From contig NZ_CP143889.1 in the NCBI RefSeq assembly GCF_036417355.1, positions 930,001-994,000 of the forward strand: a stretch of 64,000 bases of DNA, in the 5' to 3' direction. This DNA is from Akkermansia sp. RCC_12PD. Lineage in GTDB: Bacteria; Verrucomicrobiota; Verrucomicrobiia; Verrucomicrobiales; Akkermansiaceae. A program made the position numbers and the translations under genes. Position 1 is the stretch's first letter, and every line of letters starts with the position of its first letter. This document shows positions 44,578 to 55,449 of this stretch, one piece after another. The notes beneath the pieces were generated by a model that was given only the letters and a program-made list of their open reading frames with translations, was not told the DNA's origin and made no database searches.

Positions 44578-45108
44578 ATGAAGACTTCTTCCATCCCCGT
44601 CTTAAGTTTCGTCCTTCTGTCCGCCGCTCCCCTGCTGGCAGACACACCCGCCGTTCCCCAGGCTCCGCCGACATCCACTCCGGCTGCGACTGCGACCGCG
44701 AAGGAGGCCATCCCTTCGGCTGATTCCCTCGTCAATCAATCTCTCTCCCTGTTAATCAACATACAGCAGACCCTGGCCGCAACCCAGGACAAGGAAAGCG
44801 CAGACAAAGCAGCCAAAACCCTGGAAGGTATTCAGAAAGACATCAAGCATTTCCAGGATCTCATGAATAAACTCAGCGATGCGGAACAGGAAAAAGCGTT
44901 CGATTTGTTAGAAAAGATGGAAGAGCGGGGAAAAAGACTGGAAGAAAGCTGCAAACAGGAAGGCAAGCGCCTGGTAAAAGCTGATTTTTACAACTCCACC
45001 GCCCTGAAAGATGTGATGAATAACTCGGACGAACTTAGCGAATTCATCGAGCAGGACGAAGAAGAGGGAGGGCCTGCCTCCGGAGGGGACGAGCAAGACG
45101 AGGAATAA
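44578..45108 (+). CDS. Exported coiled-coil protein of unknown function
   Basis: A 176-residue exported protein: signal peptide (MKTSSIPVLSFVLLSAAPLLA), a Pro/Thr/Ala-rich segment, then a predicted helical coiled coil (about residues 50-125, Lys/Glu/Gln rich) and a very acidic C-terminal end (EQDEEEGGPASGGDEQDEE). No family motif is recognised. It follows the ABC-F gene by 58 bp and could share its transcript. Confidence 0.7.
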   Translation: MKTSSIPVLSFVLLSAAPLLADTPAVPQAPPTSTPAATATAKEAIPSADSLVNQSLSLLINIQQTLAATQDKESADKAAKTLEGIQKDIKHFQDLMNKLSDAEQEKAFDLLEKMEERGKRLEESCKQEGKRLVKADFYNSTALKDVMNNSDELSEFIEQDEEEGGPASGGDEQDEE

Positions 45109-45440
45109 TACCTCACATCTTCCGGGTTGCCTGCAAAACGGCCTCCACCATCAAAAGGCCGGATACGGAAATACGGTGCAGTCCAATAATCTGTCTGGGT
45201 AATGTATTCCAGCAACACGGTTGACGGATGGAAACTCCCGACCAAGAGCGCAGGCCTACCCGTTACACGGTTCAGACGGATGGAAAGGCCATCGTGTTTT
45301 GAATCTGCGGCGGGATTCGGCAAGAGAGACGAACAAGGGACAGCATATCCTGAGAGAAACGGGAACACCGGGTTCAGCCCCCTGCCCCGCTCCATTTCAA
45401 GCTTGCCGGATACGCGGAAAACAGGTTTACTGAGGGCAGC
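45109..45440. other. Intergenic region upstream of fabG
   Basis: About 330 bp with no gene or RNA visible; presumably it contains the fabG promoter. Confidence 0.5.
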
Positions 45441-46187
45441 ATGCAAAAATTAGCAGGTAAAACAGCAATCGTCACCGGCGCAGGCCGCGGCATCGGCAAT
45501 GCCATTGCCCGGCGCTTCGCTTCGGAAGGAGCTACGGTCATCCTGATCAGCCGCAGCGCATCCAGCTGCGGGGGAGCCGCGGAAGAAATCAACAAGGAAT
45601 TCCCCGGTTCATGCACGGCCTATCCCTGTGACGTGGCAGATTATGACGCGGTTCAGGAAACTGCGGCGGCCATTCTGGCAAACTTTCCGCAGATTGACAT
45701 TCTGGTGAACAACGCCGGAATTACGCGCGACACCCTGATGCTCCGCATGAAAGAGGAAGACTGGGATTCCGTCATGTCCACCAACCTGAAAAGCGCCTTC
45801 AACATGGTCAAGGCTTTCCAGCGCATCCTGATGAAATCCCCTGCGGGCCGCATCATCAACATGAGTTCCGTCGTAGGCCTCACGGGCAACATGGGCCAGG
45901 CCAACTACGCTGCCTCCAAGGCAGGCCTCATCGGCTTCACCAAGTCCCTTGCCCAGGAATTCGCCAGCCGTAAAGTAACAAGCAACGCCATCGCGCCCGG
46001 CTTCATCGCCACGGACATGACGGACGCCATCCCGGAAAAGATCAAGGAGGAAATGCTCAAAAAGATTCCTCTGGGGTCCCTTGGAGAACCGAACGACATC
46101 GCATCCCTTACCGCCTTCCTTGCCTCCGATGATGCACGCTATATCACCGGACAGGTCATCACCTGCGACGGGGGCATGACGATGTAA
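45441..46187 (+). CDS. fabG: 3-oxoacyl-ACP reductase
   Basis: A 248-residue short-chain dehydrogenase that reduces 3-ketoacyl-ACP with NADPH in type II fatty acid synthesis. Rossmann motif TGAGRGIG is at about residues 13-20, NNAG follows, the catalytic Ser lies in NMSSVVG, and YAASKAG carries the Tyr-Lys pair. The C-terminal ITGQVITCDGGMTM matches FabG. The start is the ATG at 45441. Its substrate carrier gene, acpP, is in the window at 56821. The SUMF1-domain gene starts 20 bp after its stop and may be co-transcribed. Confidence 0.95.
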   Translation: MQKLAGKTAIVTGAGRGIGNAIARRFASEGATVILISRSASSCGGAAEEINKEFPGSCTAYPCDVADYDAVQETAAAILANFPQIDILVNNAGITRDTLMLRMKEEDWDSVMSTNLKSAFNMVKAFQRILMKSPAGRIINMSSVVGLTGNMGQANYAASKAGLIGFTKSLAQEFASRKVTSNAIAPGFIATDMTDAIPEKIKEEMLKKIPLGSLGEPNDIASLTAFLASDDARYITGQVITCDGGMTM

Positions 46188-46207
46188 GGCCCGGACATCA
46201 CTTTTCC

Positions 46208-47410
46208 ATGCGCGGCATTTTCCTTGTTTCCTGCCTCCTCGGGGGGGGTGCCCTGCTGGCAGGGTGCCGGGATGACGGCAGTCCCAGGCCAGCCACGGAG
46301 GATGCCGCGCGCATTACCGGCGCGCGCCAGTGGGGAGAAAGCCGTTCCGCGCTTCAAAAACGGGAACTGGAACGTGCTGCAGGACCTGCCCTTCCCGTTC
46401 CCGACGGCTTGCCCTCTCCGGAACTGGTGGGAACCACGCGCCAAATTCATCAGCTCATCGAATCAACGGGTACCCCTGCCCGGTTTGAATCCTATACGGA
46501 GGCCGTACCCGCAGCGGGCGCCTCCCTGCGCATGATTGCCATACCGGGAGGTTCCTTCCTGATGGGAAGCCCGGAAAATGAACCCCACCGTAAGCCGGAC
46601 GAAGGCCCTCAGCATGAAGTAAGCATTTCTCCCTTCTGGATCTCGGAAATGGAAATCCCCTGGGAACTTTACACCGCCTTCATGGAAAACGGGCGTCCGC
46701 GCGCCAAAGACGGTCAACTGTTGGAGGAACAGCCGGACGACGAACTCTGGGATGCCGTGACACAGCCCACAGCGCCCTATACCGCCATGAACCTGGGAAT
46801 GGGCCACGGCTATGAACGCGGCATGCCGGCCATTTCCATGTCCCACCACGCCGCCAGTAAATTCTGCGAATGGCTCAGCGCCCAGACCGGGCATTACTAC
46901 CGCCTTCCCACGGAAGCGGAATGGGAATACGCCGCCCGTGCCGGAAATCCCGGTGCTTATTGCTACGGCAGCGGAGAAGACCGCCTGGAGCGGTACGCAT
47001 GGTATTGGGACAACTCCAATGACCGCTACCAGCGGACGGGAACCAGAGAACCGAATGCCTGGGGCCTGCGCGACATGCATGGAAACGTGGCGGAATGGGT
47101 TCTGGACTCCTACGCACCGGATGCTTACGGGAAAAGAACCGGGAATGCCGTGAAAGACCCGCTAGTTATCCGGCCCAGAGCGCCCCACATCGTCCGGGGC
47201 GGTTCATGGGAGGATGATCCGGACCGACTGCGAAGCGCCGCACGCCGTGCCAGCACCCCCGCCTGGAACCGGCAAGACCCCCAGAACCCTAAAAGCATCT
47301 GGTACCTGACAGACGGCGGCATGATTGGCTTCCGCGTGGTACGCCCCATGCACATCCCGGACGTAATTACCATGCACCGCCTCTGGAATTTTTCTAAAGG
47401 GGAACCATGA
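46208..47410 (+). CDS. SUMF1/FGE-like domain lipoprotein without catalytic cysteines
   Basis: A 400-residue lipoprotein: signal MRGIFLVSCLLGGGALLAGC (lipobox L-A-G-C), a variable stretch to about residue 110, then a formylglycine-generating-enzyme-type fold: MIAIPGGSFLMGSPENE, YRLPTEAEWEYAARAG, GLRDMHGNVAEWVLDSY, VRGGSWEDDPDRLRSAARR and GFRVVRP. In true FGE the paired copper-binding cysteines lie just after RGGS; here that stretch (WEDDPDRLRSAARRAS) has none, so it is unlikely to mature the sulfatase in this window. Such domains otherwise serve binding or structural roles. It follows fabG by 20 bp. Confidence 0.85.
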   Translation: MRGIFLVSCLLGGGALLAGCRDDGSPRPATEDAARITGARQWGESRSALQKRELERAAGPALPVPDGLPSPELVGTTRQIHQLIESTGTPARFESYTEAVPAAGASLRMIAIPGGSFLMGSPENEPHRKPDEGPQHEVSISPFWISEMEIPWELYTAFMENGRPRAKDGQLLEEQPDDELWDAVTQPTAPYTAMNLGMGHGYERGMPAISMSHHAASKFCEWLSAQTGHYYRLPTEAEWEYAARAGNPGAYCYGSGEDRLERYAWYWDNSNDRYQRTGTREPNAWGLRDMHGNVAEWVLDSYAPDAYGKRTGNAVKDPLVIRPRAPHIVRGGSWEDDPDRLRSAARRASTPAWNRQDPQNPKSIWYLTDGGMIGFRVVRPMHIPDVITMHRLWNFSKGEP

Positions 47411-47803
47411 GTAATTCCTCTCAGTGCGCCTCCGTTTCAATCGGTGAATGGCTGCAAATCCTGAGTTCACCAATGCATTCCTCCGAGTCGTTTATGGAAT
47501 AATGACCTATCCGGTACATTATCTTTGCTCGGCTTTAGGACCAACAATCCTAGGGCTATGACAAAGAAATAATTAATCCATCAACGAAACGCTCATTCCA
47601 TGCGGCAATGCATCAGCAGTGCAACCGGACCAAGAAGACTCAAAGCCGCCGTAACAGATTCCGGAGCCGTTTCCCACGGGGTTCCGTAAAAACGGATGTT
47701 GGCCTATTGTGTTCACCAATCACACTGCACTCTTAATACCAGCAGATTAATCAATAACTTCTTCATGCTAATACTGTTGTTCCATATATGAAATTTACCT
47801 ATG
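47411..47803. other. Intergenic stretch upstream of switch D
   Basis: About 390 bp with no credible gene, RNA or terminator. Confidence 0.55.
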
Positions 47804-47994
47804 CGAATTTGGAATCCGCCAACAACCAAAAATATTAACCGTCAATATTATGTTTTCCTAAAGAATTAATATTCATTGGCTTTTTATATAACTGGTTCTT
47901 TCATCCAGGGGGCTTTAAATTCTTTGTTTTACATAGATTTAATAATTTCTTCAGTTTGTATGAAAAACAGAACGGATTCCAAAACCGTTATGTA
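47804..47994 (+). promoter_or_regulatory. Putative invertible promoter switch D, upstream of PEP-CTERM gene 3
   Basis: Inverted sites CGAATTTGGAATCCG (47804-47818) and CGGATTCCAAAACCG (47973-47987) share an 11-bp perfect match and bound 154 bp. One bp inside the left site, CAACAA (47820-47825) reads TTGTTG outward on the minus strand. One bp outside the right site is TATGTA (47989-47994). After inversion these would be 17 bp apart, about 34 bp before ATG 48028. Both hexamers are only 3 of 6 matches, so this is the weakest promoter of the four, but the spacing is identical. In the present orientation the -35 position holds AACAGA (OFF). Confidence 0.6.
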
Positions 47995-48027
47995 GGCAGG
48001 AAACAAGCCCGCCACTTAAAATCAGCC

Positions 48028-48744
48028 ATGAAGAAAATATTGTCCATTCTAATGCTTACAGCAGGTCTCAACGTAGCCGCTTCCGCAGCCACCACCCTCC
48101 TGGAGCAGTCAATCGTGGGATATTCCGATTTTGAGTCCCGAATCGCCGATTTCGGCACCCAGCGGGACTCCGTCACAATCGCCACAAGCGGCGACAACCT
48201 GCTTCTGTCCGGTCCGGATGTCAAATTCAGCCAGCCTTCCGGTAATGGCGGGCGCAACAACATGACCCTCTCCATGGTTCTGGATTTGTCAAAACTCAAT
48301 ACTCCTGAAAGCTATACCGCTCTGTTCAACGCCAAAGGCGGAAGTACAAGCTGGGGTGTGGGCCTTAATACAGACCGCACCCTGCAGGGATTGTGGAATA
48401 ATGGAGCCTATTCCGGCGGCCCTACGACGACAACCCTGGGTACGGAAGGCACGCTGACCATTTCCGTGGTTACCGGAGAATCCGGAACCCGCATTTATCT
48501 GGGGGACGAGTCCACCTATTATACTGCTAGCGGATTGAAATTCGGCAATGTGGATATCACCCAGCTCCTGATTAACGCGGGAATGGCGGACGCCATTGAA
48601 CAGCTCTACGTGCATGATTCCGCCCTTTCACAAGAGCAGATAGGCCAGCTCATGGCTGAAATAGCAAACGTTCCGGAACCCGCCACTGCTTCCCTGAGCC
48701 TGCTGGGGCTGGCCGCTCTGATGATGCGCCGCCGCAGAGCATAG
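48028..48744 (+). CDS. PEP-CTERM secreted protein 3 with LamG-like fold
   Basis: A 238-residue exported protein. ATG 48028 opens the signal peptide (MKKILSILMLTAGLNVAASA); an in-frame ATG at 47956 overlaps the right arm of switch D and would add 24 basic residues. The mature part looks LamG/concanavalin-like (NNMTLSMVLDLSKLN, LYVHDSALSQEQIGQLM). The tail has V-P-E-P, the hydrophobic stretch and RRRRA. It is most like the gene at 15826 in fold and tail. A terminator follows closely, so it is monocistronic. Surface display by an exosortase is inferred. Confidence 0.87.
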   Translation: MKKILSILMLTAGLNVAASAATTLLEQSIVGYSDFESRIADFGTQRDSVTIATSGDNLLLSGPDVKFSQPSGNGGRNNMTLSMVLDLSKLNTPESYTALFNAKGGSTSWGVGLNTDRTLQGLWNNGAYSGGPTTTTLGTEGTLTISVVTGESGTRIYLGDESTYYTASGLKFGNVDITQLLINAGMADAIEQLYVHDSALSQEQIGQLMAEIANVPEPATASLSLLGLAALMMRRRRA

Positions 48745-48774
48745 GTTTTCCATCCTTTTTAATCTTTCTTTCGG

Positions 48775-48807
48775 GACTGCTCCGCCAAATGCGGAGCAGT
48801 CTTTTTT
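48775..48807 (+). terminator. Rho-independent terminator after PEP-CTERM gene 3
   Basis: An 11-bp perfect stem (GACTGCTCCGC / GCGGAGCAGTC, 48775-48785 and 48791-48801) is followed by a T run. Confidence 0.93.
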
Positions 48808-49131
48808 CATCTTTGAAAAGTTTACGCAAGGCAGGCGATACTGAAGGGTATTCTTTTCCGGTACTGTTTGCATTCATGCACAGCTGCTCTTCTTCCGTTC
48901 CGTACATTCCCAGGCGTCTCCTGAACCAGAAAAGCGGAATTTCCTTTTCACACCGTCCGTTTATTCCTGCGGTATCTTCAGCGGAAGAATTTCCACATGA
49001 GCGACTTCTGTTCCGTGGGCAATATCTTCAAAACGTATTACGCACATTGATTTTCCACCGTCTTTATCCTAGTCTGTAATTCGTGGGCCAAAGGAGCTCC
49101 GTTCAATTAACAATTCCGACAACACATCGCC
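48808..49131. other. Intergenic region upstream of the amidase gene
   Basis: About 320 bp with no gene recognised. AAAGGAG about 35 bp before the ATG is too far to be its ribosome binding site. Confidence 0.5.
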
Positions 49132-49683
49132 ATGAAAATTGCCTTATCCATCGGCCACTCTCCAAAAGACGGAGGAGCGGAAACATATGATAAAAAATAT
49201 TCCGAATACTCTTTCTGGAAACATCATCTGCCCTTGCTGCAGAAGGAACTTCAACAGATGGGGCACCAGGCACCTATCGTCAACCGTTCCGACACCGGAG
49301 GAACCACTCCCGGACATGCGGCGGCAGCCTGCAACAACACCGGGGCGCACCTGGCCATTGAATTCCATTTCAACAGCGCGGATTCTCCTTCCGCTACCGG
49401 CACGGAAACTTTGTACTGGGAAAGCTCCCCCAAGGGAAAACTGGCAGCCACACTGGTAAACGACGCCATGGTAAGTGTTCTGGAGCTGAAAAACCGGGGG
49501 TTAAAACCGGTCAACAGGCAAAGCGCACGTGCCGTTTCCTACTTCACCAAAACCAGAATGCCCGCCGTTCTGGTGGAACCGGCCTTTGCTGCATCCAATC
49601 CGGAGGACAATGAACGACTCCAAAACCGCATCCGCGAACTTTGTGTGGAAGTGGCCCGTGCCATCAACGAGTGGAAGCCTTGA
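49132..49683 (+). CDS. N-acetylmuramoyl-L-alanine amidase (Amidase_3 type)
   Basis: A 183-residue zinc amidase. The first zinc His is in IALSIGHSPKDGG, the second in AIEFHFNS, and the catalytic-region Glu in LVEPAF near the C-terminus. The enzyme would cleave the bond between MurNAc and L-Ala of peptidoglycan. It is the bare catalytic domain with no signal peptide or targeting module, as in some phage-type or cytoplasmic enzymes; how it reaches the wall is unclear. There are no phage genes around it. Confidence 0.85.
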   Translation: MKIALSIGHSPKDGGAETYDKKYSEYSFWKHHLPLLQKELQQMGHQAPIVNRSDTGGTTPGHAAAACNNTGAHLAIEFHFNSADSPSATGTETLYWESSPKGKLAATLVNDAMVSVLELKNRGLKPVNRQSARAVSYFTKTRMPAVLVEPAFAASNPEDNERLQNRIRELCVEVARAINEWKP

Positions 49684-49878
49684 CCGGCATCCTTCTTTTC
49701 CTGCGCTAACGAAAAGTCTTAAAGTTTCCCGGACCCGGCAGGCAGAACCGCCGGGCACTACAGTAACCCTCCTGATAGCCCATTTCCACCGCTTTCCTCC
49801 CGTTTTCAGGAACGGGTAAATGCCGCTATTCCCCCCTGCCCTGTTTCCAGGCAGGGACAGGGGAACCGGAAATTTTCC

Positions 49879-50697
49879 CTAACCCAGCCGGGCGGACACC
49901 TTCCGAAACTTGGGAGATTGGCCCATGAACGCCTCCGGATTGGACAAAAGAAGGCGATCCACTTCCGTCCGGGAAAAACCGCGCCCGTAAAGCTCACAAG
50001 CCAGAGCAGTCAGCGCCAGGGGATCGGAATCTCCCCAATCCGCGGCGGAATTGGCCCAGACACGGTCCATTCCGTATATTTCCAGAATATCCGCCGCACG
50101 TTTGGGATTGAGCTTGCTGGTCGGGTACAGGGTCAGGCCTGCCCAGTAACCGGCATCCTTCACCAGCGGGAACGTATGTTCCTCGCAATGATCAATCAAT
50201 ATCCGGCTCGGCTCCAATTCCGGACGGTTTTTCAGGGCATCCAGAATCATGTTGGTCCCCTTGAGCTTGTCTTCCAAATGGGGAGTGTGAATCAGGACAA
50301 GCTGATTGAGATGGATGGCCAGGTCCAGATGCTCTTCAAAAATAGCCAGTTCCCGTGAAGTGTTCCTGTTCAGGCCGATTTCCCCGATGCCCAGGACATT
50401 GGGCCGGTCGATGAACTGGGGAATGAGCTTCATCACTTCCCGTGCAAAGACCACGTCCTGGGCTTCCTTCGGGTTGATGCACAGCCAGGTATAGTGATCC
50501 AGGCCGAACTTGGCTGCCCTGGCCGGCTCGCATTCCGTAAGCTGGACAAAGTAGTCCCGGAAACCGTCCACGGAAGAACGGTCATACCCGGCCCAGAAGG
50601 CGGGTTCCCCCACGGCCAGGCATCCGGCCTGGGCCATGGCGCGGTATTCGTCCGTGGTGCGGCACACCATGTGAATATGTGGTTCAATGAAAGCCAT
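49879..50697 (-). CDS. TatD-family metal-dependent hydrolase
   Basis: A 272-residue TIM-barrel hydrolase with metal ligands in PHIHM near the N-terminus, GIGEIGL, LIHTPH, LIDHCEEH and the late Asp in ADWGDSD. Compared with canonical TatD DNases the N-terminal region is unusual (EPHIHMVCRTTDEYRAMAQAG), and it resembles EboE-type members found beside terpenoid-transport (ebo) genes; I see no other ebo genes. Substrate is not known. It starts 5 bp after the stop of the small gene at 50703, so the two form an operon. Confidence 0.8.
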   Translation of the reverse strand: MAFIEPHIHMVCRTTDEYRAMAQAGCLAVGEPAFWAGYDRSSVDGFRDYFVQLTECEPARAAKFGLDHYTWLCINPKEAQDVVFAREVMKLIPQFIDRPNVLGIGEIGLNRNTSRELAIFEEHLDLAIHLNQLVLIHTPHLEDKLKGTNMILDALKNRPELEPSRILIDHCEEHTFPLVKDAGYWAGLTLYPTSKLNPKRAADILEIYGMDRVWANSAADWGDSDPLALTALACELYGRGFSRTEVDRLLLSNPEAFMGQSPKFRKVSARLG

Positions 50698-50702
50698 GAT
50701 GA

Positions 50703-50975
50703 TTATTTGTTCGGGTTCGGTGCTCCGCAGGCGGCCTTGGAGGCGGCGGTTTCAGCTATGGCGGCATCCCGGCAGGAAAGCGCTTCCAGCACGGCGCGGG
50801 CTCGCCCGGGGCCGGGGACGGACAACAGCGGGAGTACTTCCAGCAATGCCTGGTAGCGGAAATCGGCTTCTCCTTCTCCTCTGTCCACACGGTCCAGAAA
50901 TGCGGCTACATCCAGCACGCCCGCACGCGCCGCGGCAAAGTCCGCGTCCAGAACCTCTTTTTTGCTCCTTTTCAT
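50703..50975 (-). CDS. Small protein of unknown function
   Basis: A 90-residue protein from ATG 50975 (MKRSKKEVLDADFAAARAG). A longer frame to 51122 adds 49 poor-looking residues. It is Ala- and Arg-rich and mainly helical, with a Cys near the middle and another near the end (ALSCRDAAIAETAASKAACG). No family is recognised. It is coupled with the TatD-like hydrolase downstream. Confidence 0.6.
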   Translation of the reverse strand: MKRSKKEVLDADFAAARAGVLDVAAFLDRVDRGEGEADFRYQALLEVLPLLSVPGPGRARAVLEALSCRDAAIAETAASKAACGAPNPNK

Positions 50976-51175
50976 GCAGTGACGATACGCCCGTGCGGAA
51001 AGCCCAGTCAAGCCGGAATGGGTAACAAATTTATAACTATTCCAAACTAGTGATTTGCAAGGGGTTCCCGCGCCTTTGCGAAAATCCAAAAAGCGCCGGG
51101 AATTCAAGAAGAGGCTTGCCATCCGAACCTGAATCCGTCATCCTGTGGAGACGCATTTATTTCATTAGAGCGCCT

Positions 51176-51877
51176 ATGAATGCACTAGTAAAAACCATAT
51201 GTACATTCGTGACATCCTCCATCGGCCGCAAAATCATTGTGGCTCTGACGGGGTTATGTTTAGTCTTGTTCCTTGCGGGACACCTGGCAGGCAACCTCCT
51301 CATTTTCGGGGGGCCTGAGTGGATCAACACATACGCCCATGGCCTGCACTCCATGCCGGAAGCCGCCCTGTGGGGCATCCGCCTGGGCCTTGCGGTGATC
51401 TTCATCATCCATATCTGGCTGACCATCCAACTGAAGCTGGAGAACAACGCGGCCCGCGAACCCTATGTGTTCAAGAACACGATCAAGGCGACGCTCTCCT
51501 CCCGCTACATGATCTACACCGGCCTGACCATCCTGGTGTTTCTGATCTACCATCTCTACCAGTACACCCTGCGCGTCGGCTATGATCCCGCACAATACGT
51601 CGCCTACATCTCTGACGGCAAAGTGGAGACATTCGACGTTTACAGGATGATTGTCAACGGGTTCAGCAACGTATGGTGCTCTGCGTTCTACATCCTGGCC
51701 ATCCTGATGCTCTTCAGCCACCTGCGCCACGGCGTGCAGTCCATCTTCCAGACGGTGGGCCTTGACTCCCGGAAAATCCGCCCCGTGTACAACTTCATCG
51801 CCATCGCTTACGGCGTGGTGATATGCGCCGGCTTCATCTCCGTGCCGGTGTCGGTTCTTTTGGGTATCATCAAATAA
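51176..51877 (+). CDS. sdhC: Succinate dehydrogenase/fumarate reductase cytochrome b subunit
   Basis: A 233-residue membrane anchor with five hydrophobic segments, the b558-type single-subunit form. Probable haem-ligand histidines are in [28 protein letters not shown] and [14 protein letters not shown] 51176 ([11 protein letters not shown]) opens the first membrane region; an in-frame ATG at 51050 is longer and unlikely. It heads a three-gene operon with sdhA 20 bp downstream and sdhB after that. In an anaerobic mucin degrader the complex probably works as fumarate reductase with menaquinone (inference). Confidence 0.92.
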   Translation: MNALVKTICTFVTSSIGRKIIVALTGLCLVLFLAGHLAGNLLIFGGPEWINTYAHGLHSMPEAALWGIRLGLAVIFIIHIWLTIQLKLENNAAREPYVFKNTIKATLSSRYMIYTGLTILVFLIYHLYQYTLRVGYDPAQYVAYISDGKVETFDVYRMIVNGFSNVWCSAFYILAILMLFSHLRHGVQSIFQTVGLDSRKIRPVYNFIAIAYGVVICAGFISVPVSVLLGIIK

Positions 51878-51897
51878 CCTCAACTCACTGCAAAGAC

Positions 51898-53856
<1,959 letters not shown>

Positions 53857-53896
53857 AAATAGCCACTACATTAACACTTAAAAGAAAGATTATCAC

Positions 53897-54664
53897 ATGG
53901 CTAAAACAATCAATCTCACCCTCAAGGTCTGGCGCCAGGAAAACAAGGATGCCAAGGGCCGCATTGAGACTTACGCCGCCAAGGATATCCCGGTGGACGC
54001 CTCCTTTCTGGAAATGCTGGACATCGTCAACGAAGGTCTGGTGAAGGAAGGCAAGGAGCCCATCCACTTTGACCACGACTGCCGGGAAGGCATCTGCGGC
54101 ATGTGCTCCCTGACGATCAACGGCATCCCCCACGGGCCGGAACGCCAGGTGACCACCTGCCAGCTTCACATGCGCAAGTTCAAGGACGGCGATACCGTCT
54201 GGATCGAGCCCTTCCGCGCGAAGGCTTTCCCGATCCTGCGGGACCTGATGGTGGACCGTTCCGCCCTGGACCGCATCATTGCCGCCGGCGGCTACATCGA
54301 CGTGCGCACCGGAGCGGCCCCGAATGCCAACAACATTGCCGTGGAAAAGGTGAAGGCGGAAGCCGCCTTCGACGCCGCCGCCTGCATCGGCTGCGGCGCC
54401 TGCGTGGCTTCCTGCAAGAACGCCTCCGCCATGCTGTTCACCTCCGCCAAGATTGCCCACCTCAACCTTCTGCCCCAGGGCCAGCCGGAACGCACCAAGC
54501 GCGTCCTGGCCATGATGAAGCAGATGGAAGCGGAAGGCTTCGGCAACTGCACGAACCAGTATGAATGTGAAGCGGCCTGCCCGAAGGGCGTGAGCGTGGA
54601 CAACATTGCCCGCCTCAACCGCGACTTCATCCGCGCCAATGCCAAGGAAGGCCTCTGCTACTAA
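53897..54664 (+). CDS. sdhB: Succinate dehydrogenase/fumarate reductase iron-sulfur subunit
   Basis: A 255-residue electron-transfer subunit. The plant-type [2Fe-2S] site is [11 protein letters not shown]; the bacterial ferredoxin part has [11 protein letters not shown] and a further C-rich segment (CEAACPKGV) for the 4Fe-4S and 3Fe-4S clusters. It connects the FAD site of SdhA with quinone at SdhC. It ends the sdhCAB operon, followed by a strong terminator. Confidence 0.97.
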   Translation: MAKTINLTLKVWRQENKDAKGRIETYAAKDIPVDASFLEMLDIVNEGLVKEGKEPIHFDHDCREGICGMCSLTINGIPHGPERQVTTCQLHMRKFKDGDTVWIEPFRAKAFPILRDLMVDRSALDRIIAAGGYIDVRTGAAPNANNIAVEKVKAEAAFDAAACIGCGACVASCKNASAMLFTSAKIAHLNLLPQGQPERTKRVLAMMKQMEAEGFGNCTNQYECEAACPKGVSVDNIARLNRDFIRANAKEGLCY

Positions 54665-54690
54665 CAGGACTTTCAGCAAAATCCCTATCA

Positions 54691-54732
54691 AGGGGCTGTT
54701 CTGCCCAAAAGCGGAACAGCCCCTGTTTTTTT
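54691..54732 (+). terminator. Rho-independent terminator after sdhB
   Basis: An 11-bp perfect stem (AGGGGCTGTTC at 54691-54701, GAACAGCCCCT at 54714-54724) is followed by a T run. The remaining 265 bp to the dtd gene hold nothing I recognise. Confidence 0.92.
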
Positions 54733-54996
54733 AAATCCCTTTTGAAACCCCGCCGTCTTTCAGCAAGGACGGTTACTGAGAATAGTATTCAATCATGCCG
54801 CCTTCAACCGGAAAGGCAGGAAGTTCTTCCCCATCCTCCACACTGACGGAGCCACGCAGAGGCAGCCGGGATATCCACCGCGTCTTTTCCCTTGTCTGCG
54901 GAACGGAAATTAAGCTCTCGCAGTCTTAACGGCTATCCGTCTCAAATGAAAAGCGAGACTCCTCTCTGAACAATGCGCTCGCCAGGGAGGAAAAAC

Positions 54997-55449
54997 TTAC
55001 TCCCTGTTCCGGGAATCCATGAAGATTGTCACAGGGCCGTCATTGACCAGGGAAACCTGCATATCCGCACCGAATTCCCCGCTCTCCACCCTGCCTCCCA
55101 GCAGTGCGGCCAGCTCCTTCTTGAACCGTTCGTAGAGGGGAACGGCATGGTCGGGCTTCGCGGCGCGGATGAAGGAGGGCCTGTTGCCCTTTTTAGTGGA
55201 AGCGTGCAGCGTGAACTGGCTGACGACCAAGGCTCCTCCCCCGATATCCTTCACAGAAAGATTCATCTTTCCTTCCTCATCGGAAAAAATGCGCATGTCC
55301 ACCGCCTTTTTCGCCAGCCAAAGCACGTCTTCTTCCGTATCCGCCTTCTCAATACCTATCAAAATCATCAGCCCGCGGCCCGTGCGGCCCGCACAGACTC
55401 CCCCGATATGGACGGCGGCTTCCGTCACCCGCTGGACGACCATCCTCAT
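54997..55449 (-). CDS. dtd: D-aminoacyl-tRNA deacylase
   Basis: A 150-residue enzyme removing D-amino acids (and Gly) mischarged to tRNA, acting in the cytoplasm at standard length. Signature motifs are SQFTLHASTKKGNRPSF and the cross-subunit NDGPVT loop, both intact. ATG 55449 overlaps the stop of the upstream YkuD-like gene by 4 bp (ATGA), so it is translated from the same message, the last of three overlapping minus-strand genes. Confidence 0.96.
   Translation of the reverse strand: MRMVVQRVTEAAVHIGGVCAGRTGRGLMILIGIEKADTEEDVLWLAKKAVDMRIFSDEEGKMNLSVKDIGGGALVVSQFTLHASTKKGNRPSFIRAAKPDHAVPLYERFKKELAALLGGRVESGEFGADMQVSLVNDGPVTIFMDSRNRE

Noticed and set aside
46208-47410. Call as the sulfatase-activating formylglycine-generating enzyme
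   Set aside because: The active-site cysteines are missing in the RGGS region.
49132-49683. The amidase as part of a prophage
   Set aside because: No holin, structural or integrase gene is nearby; the domain alone is not enough.
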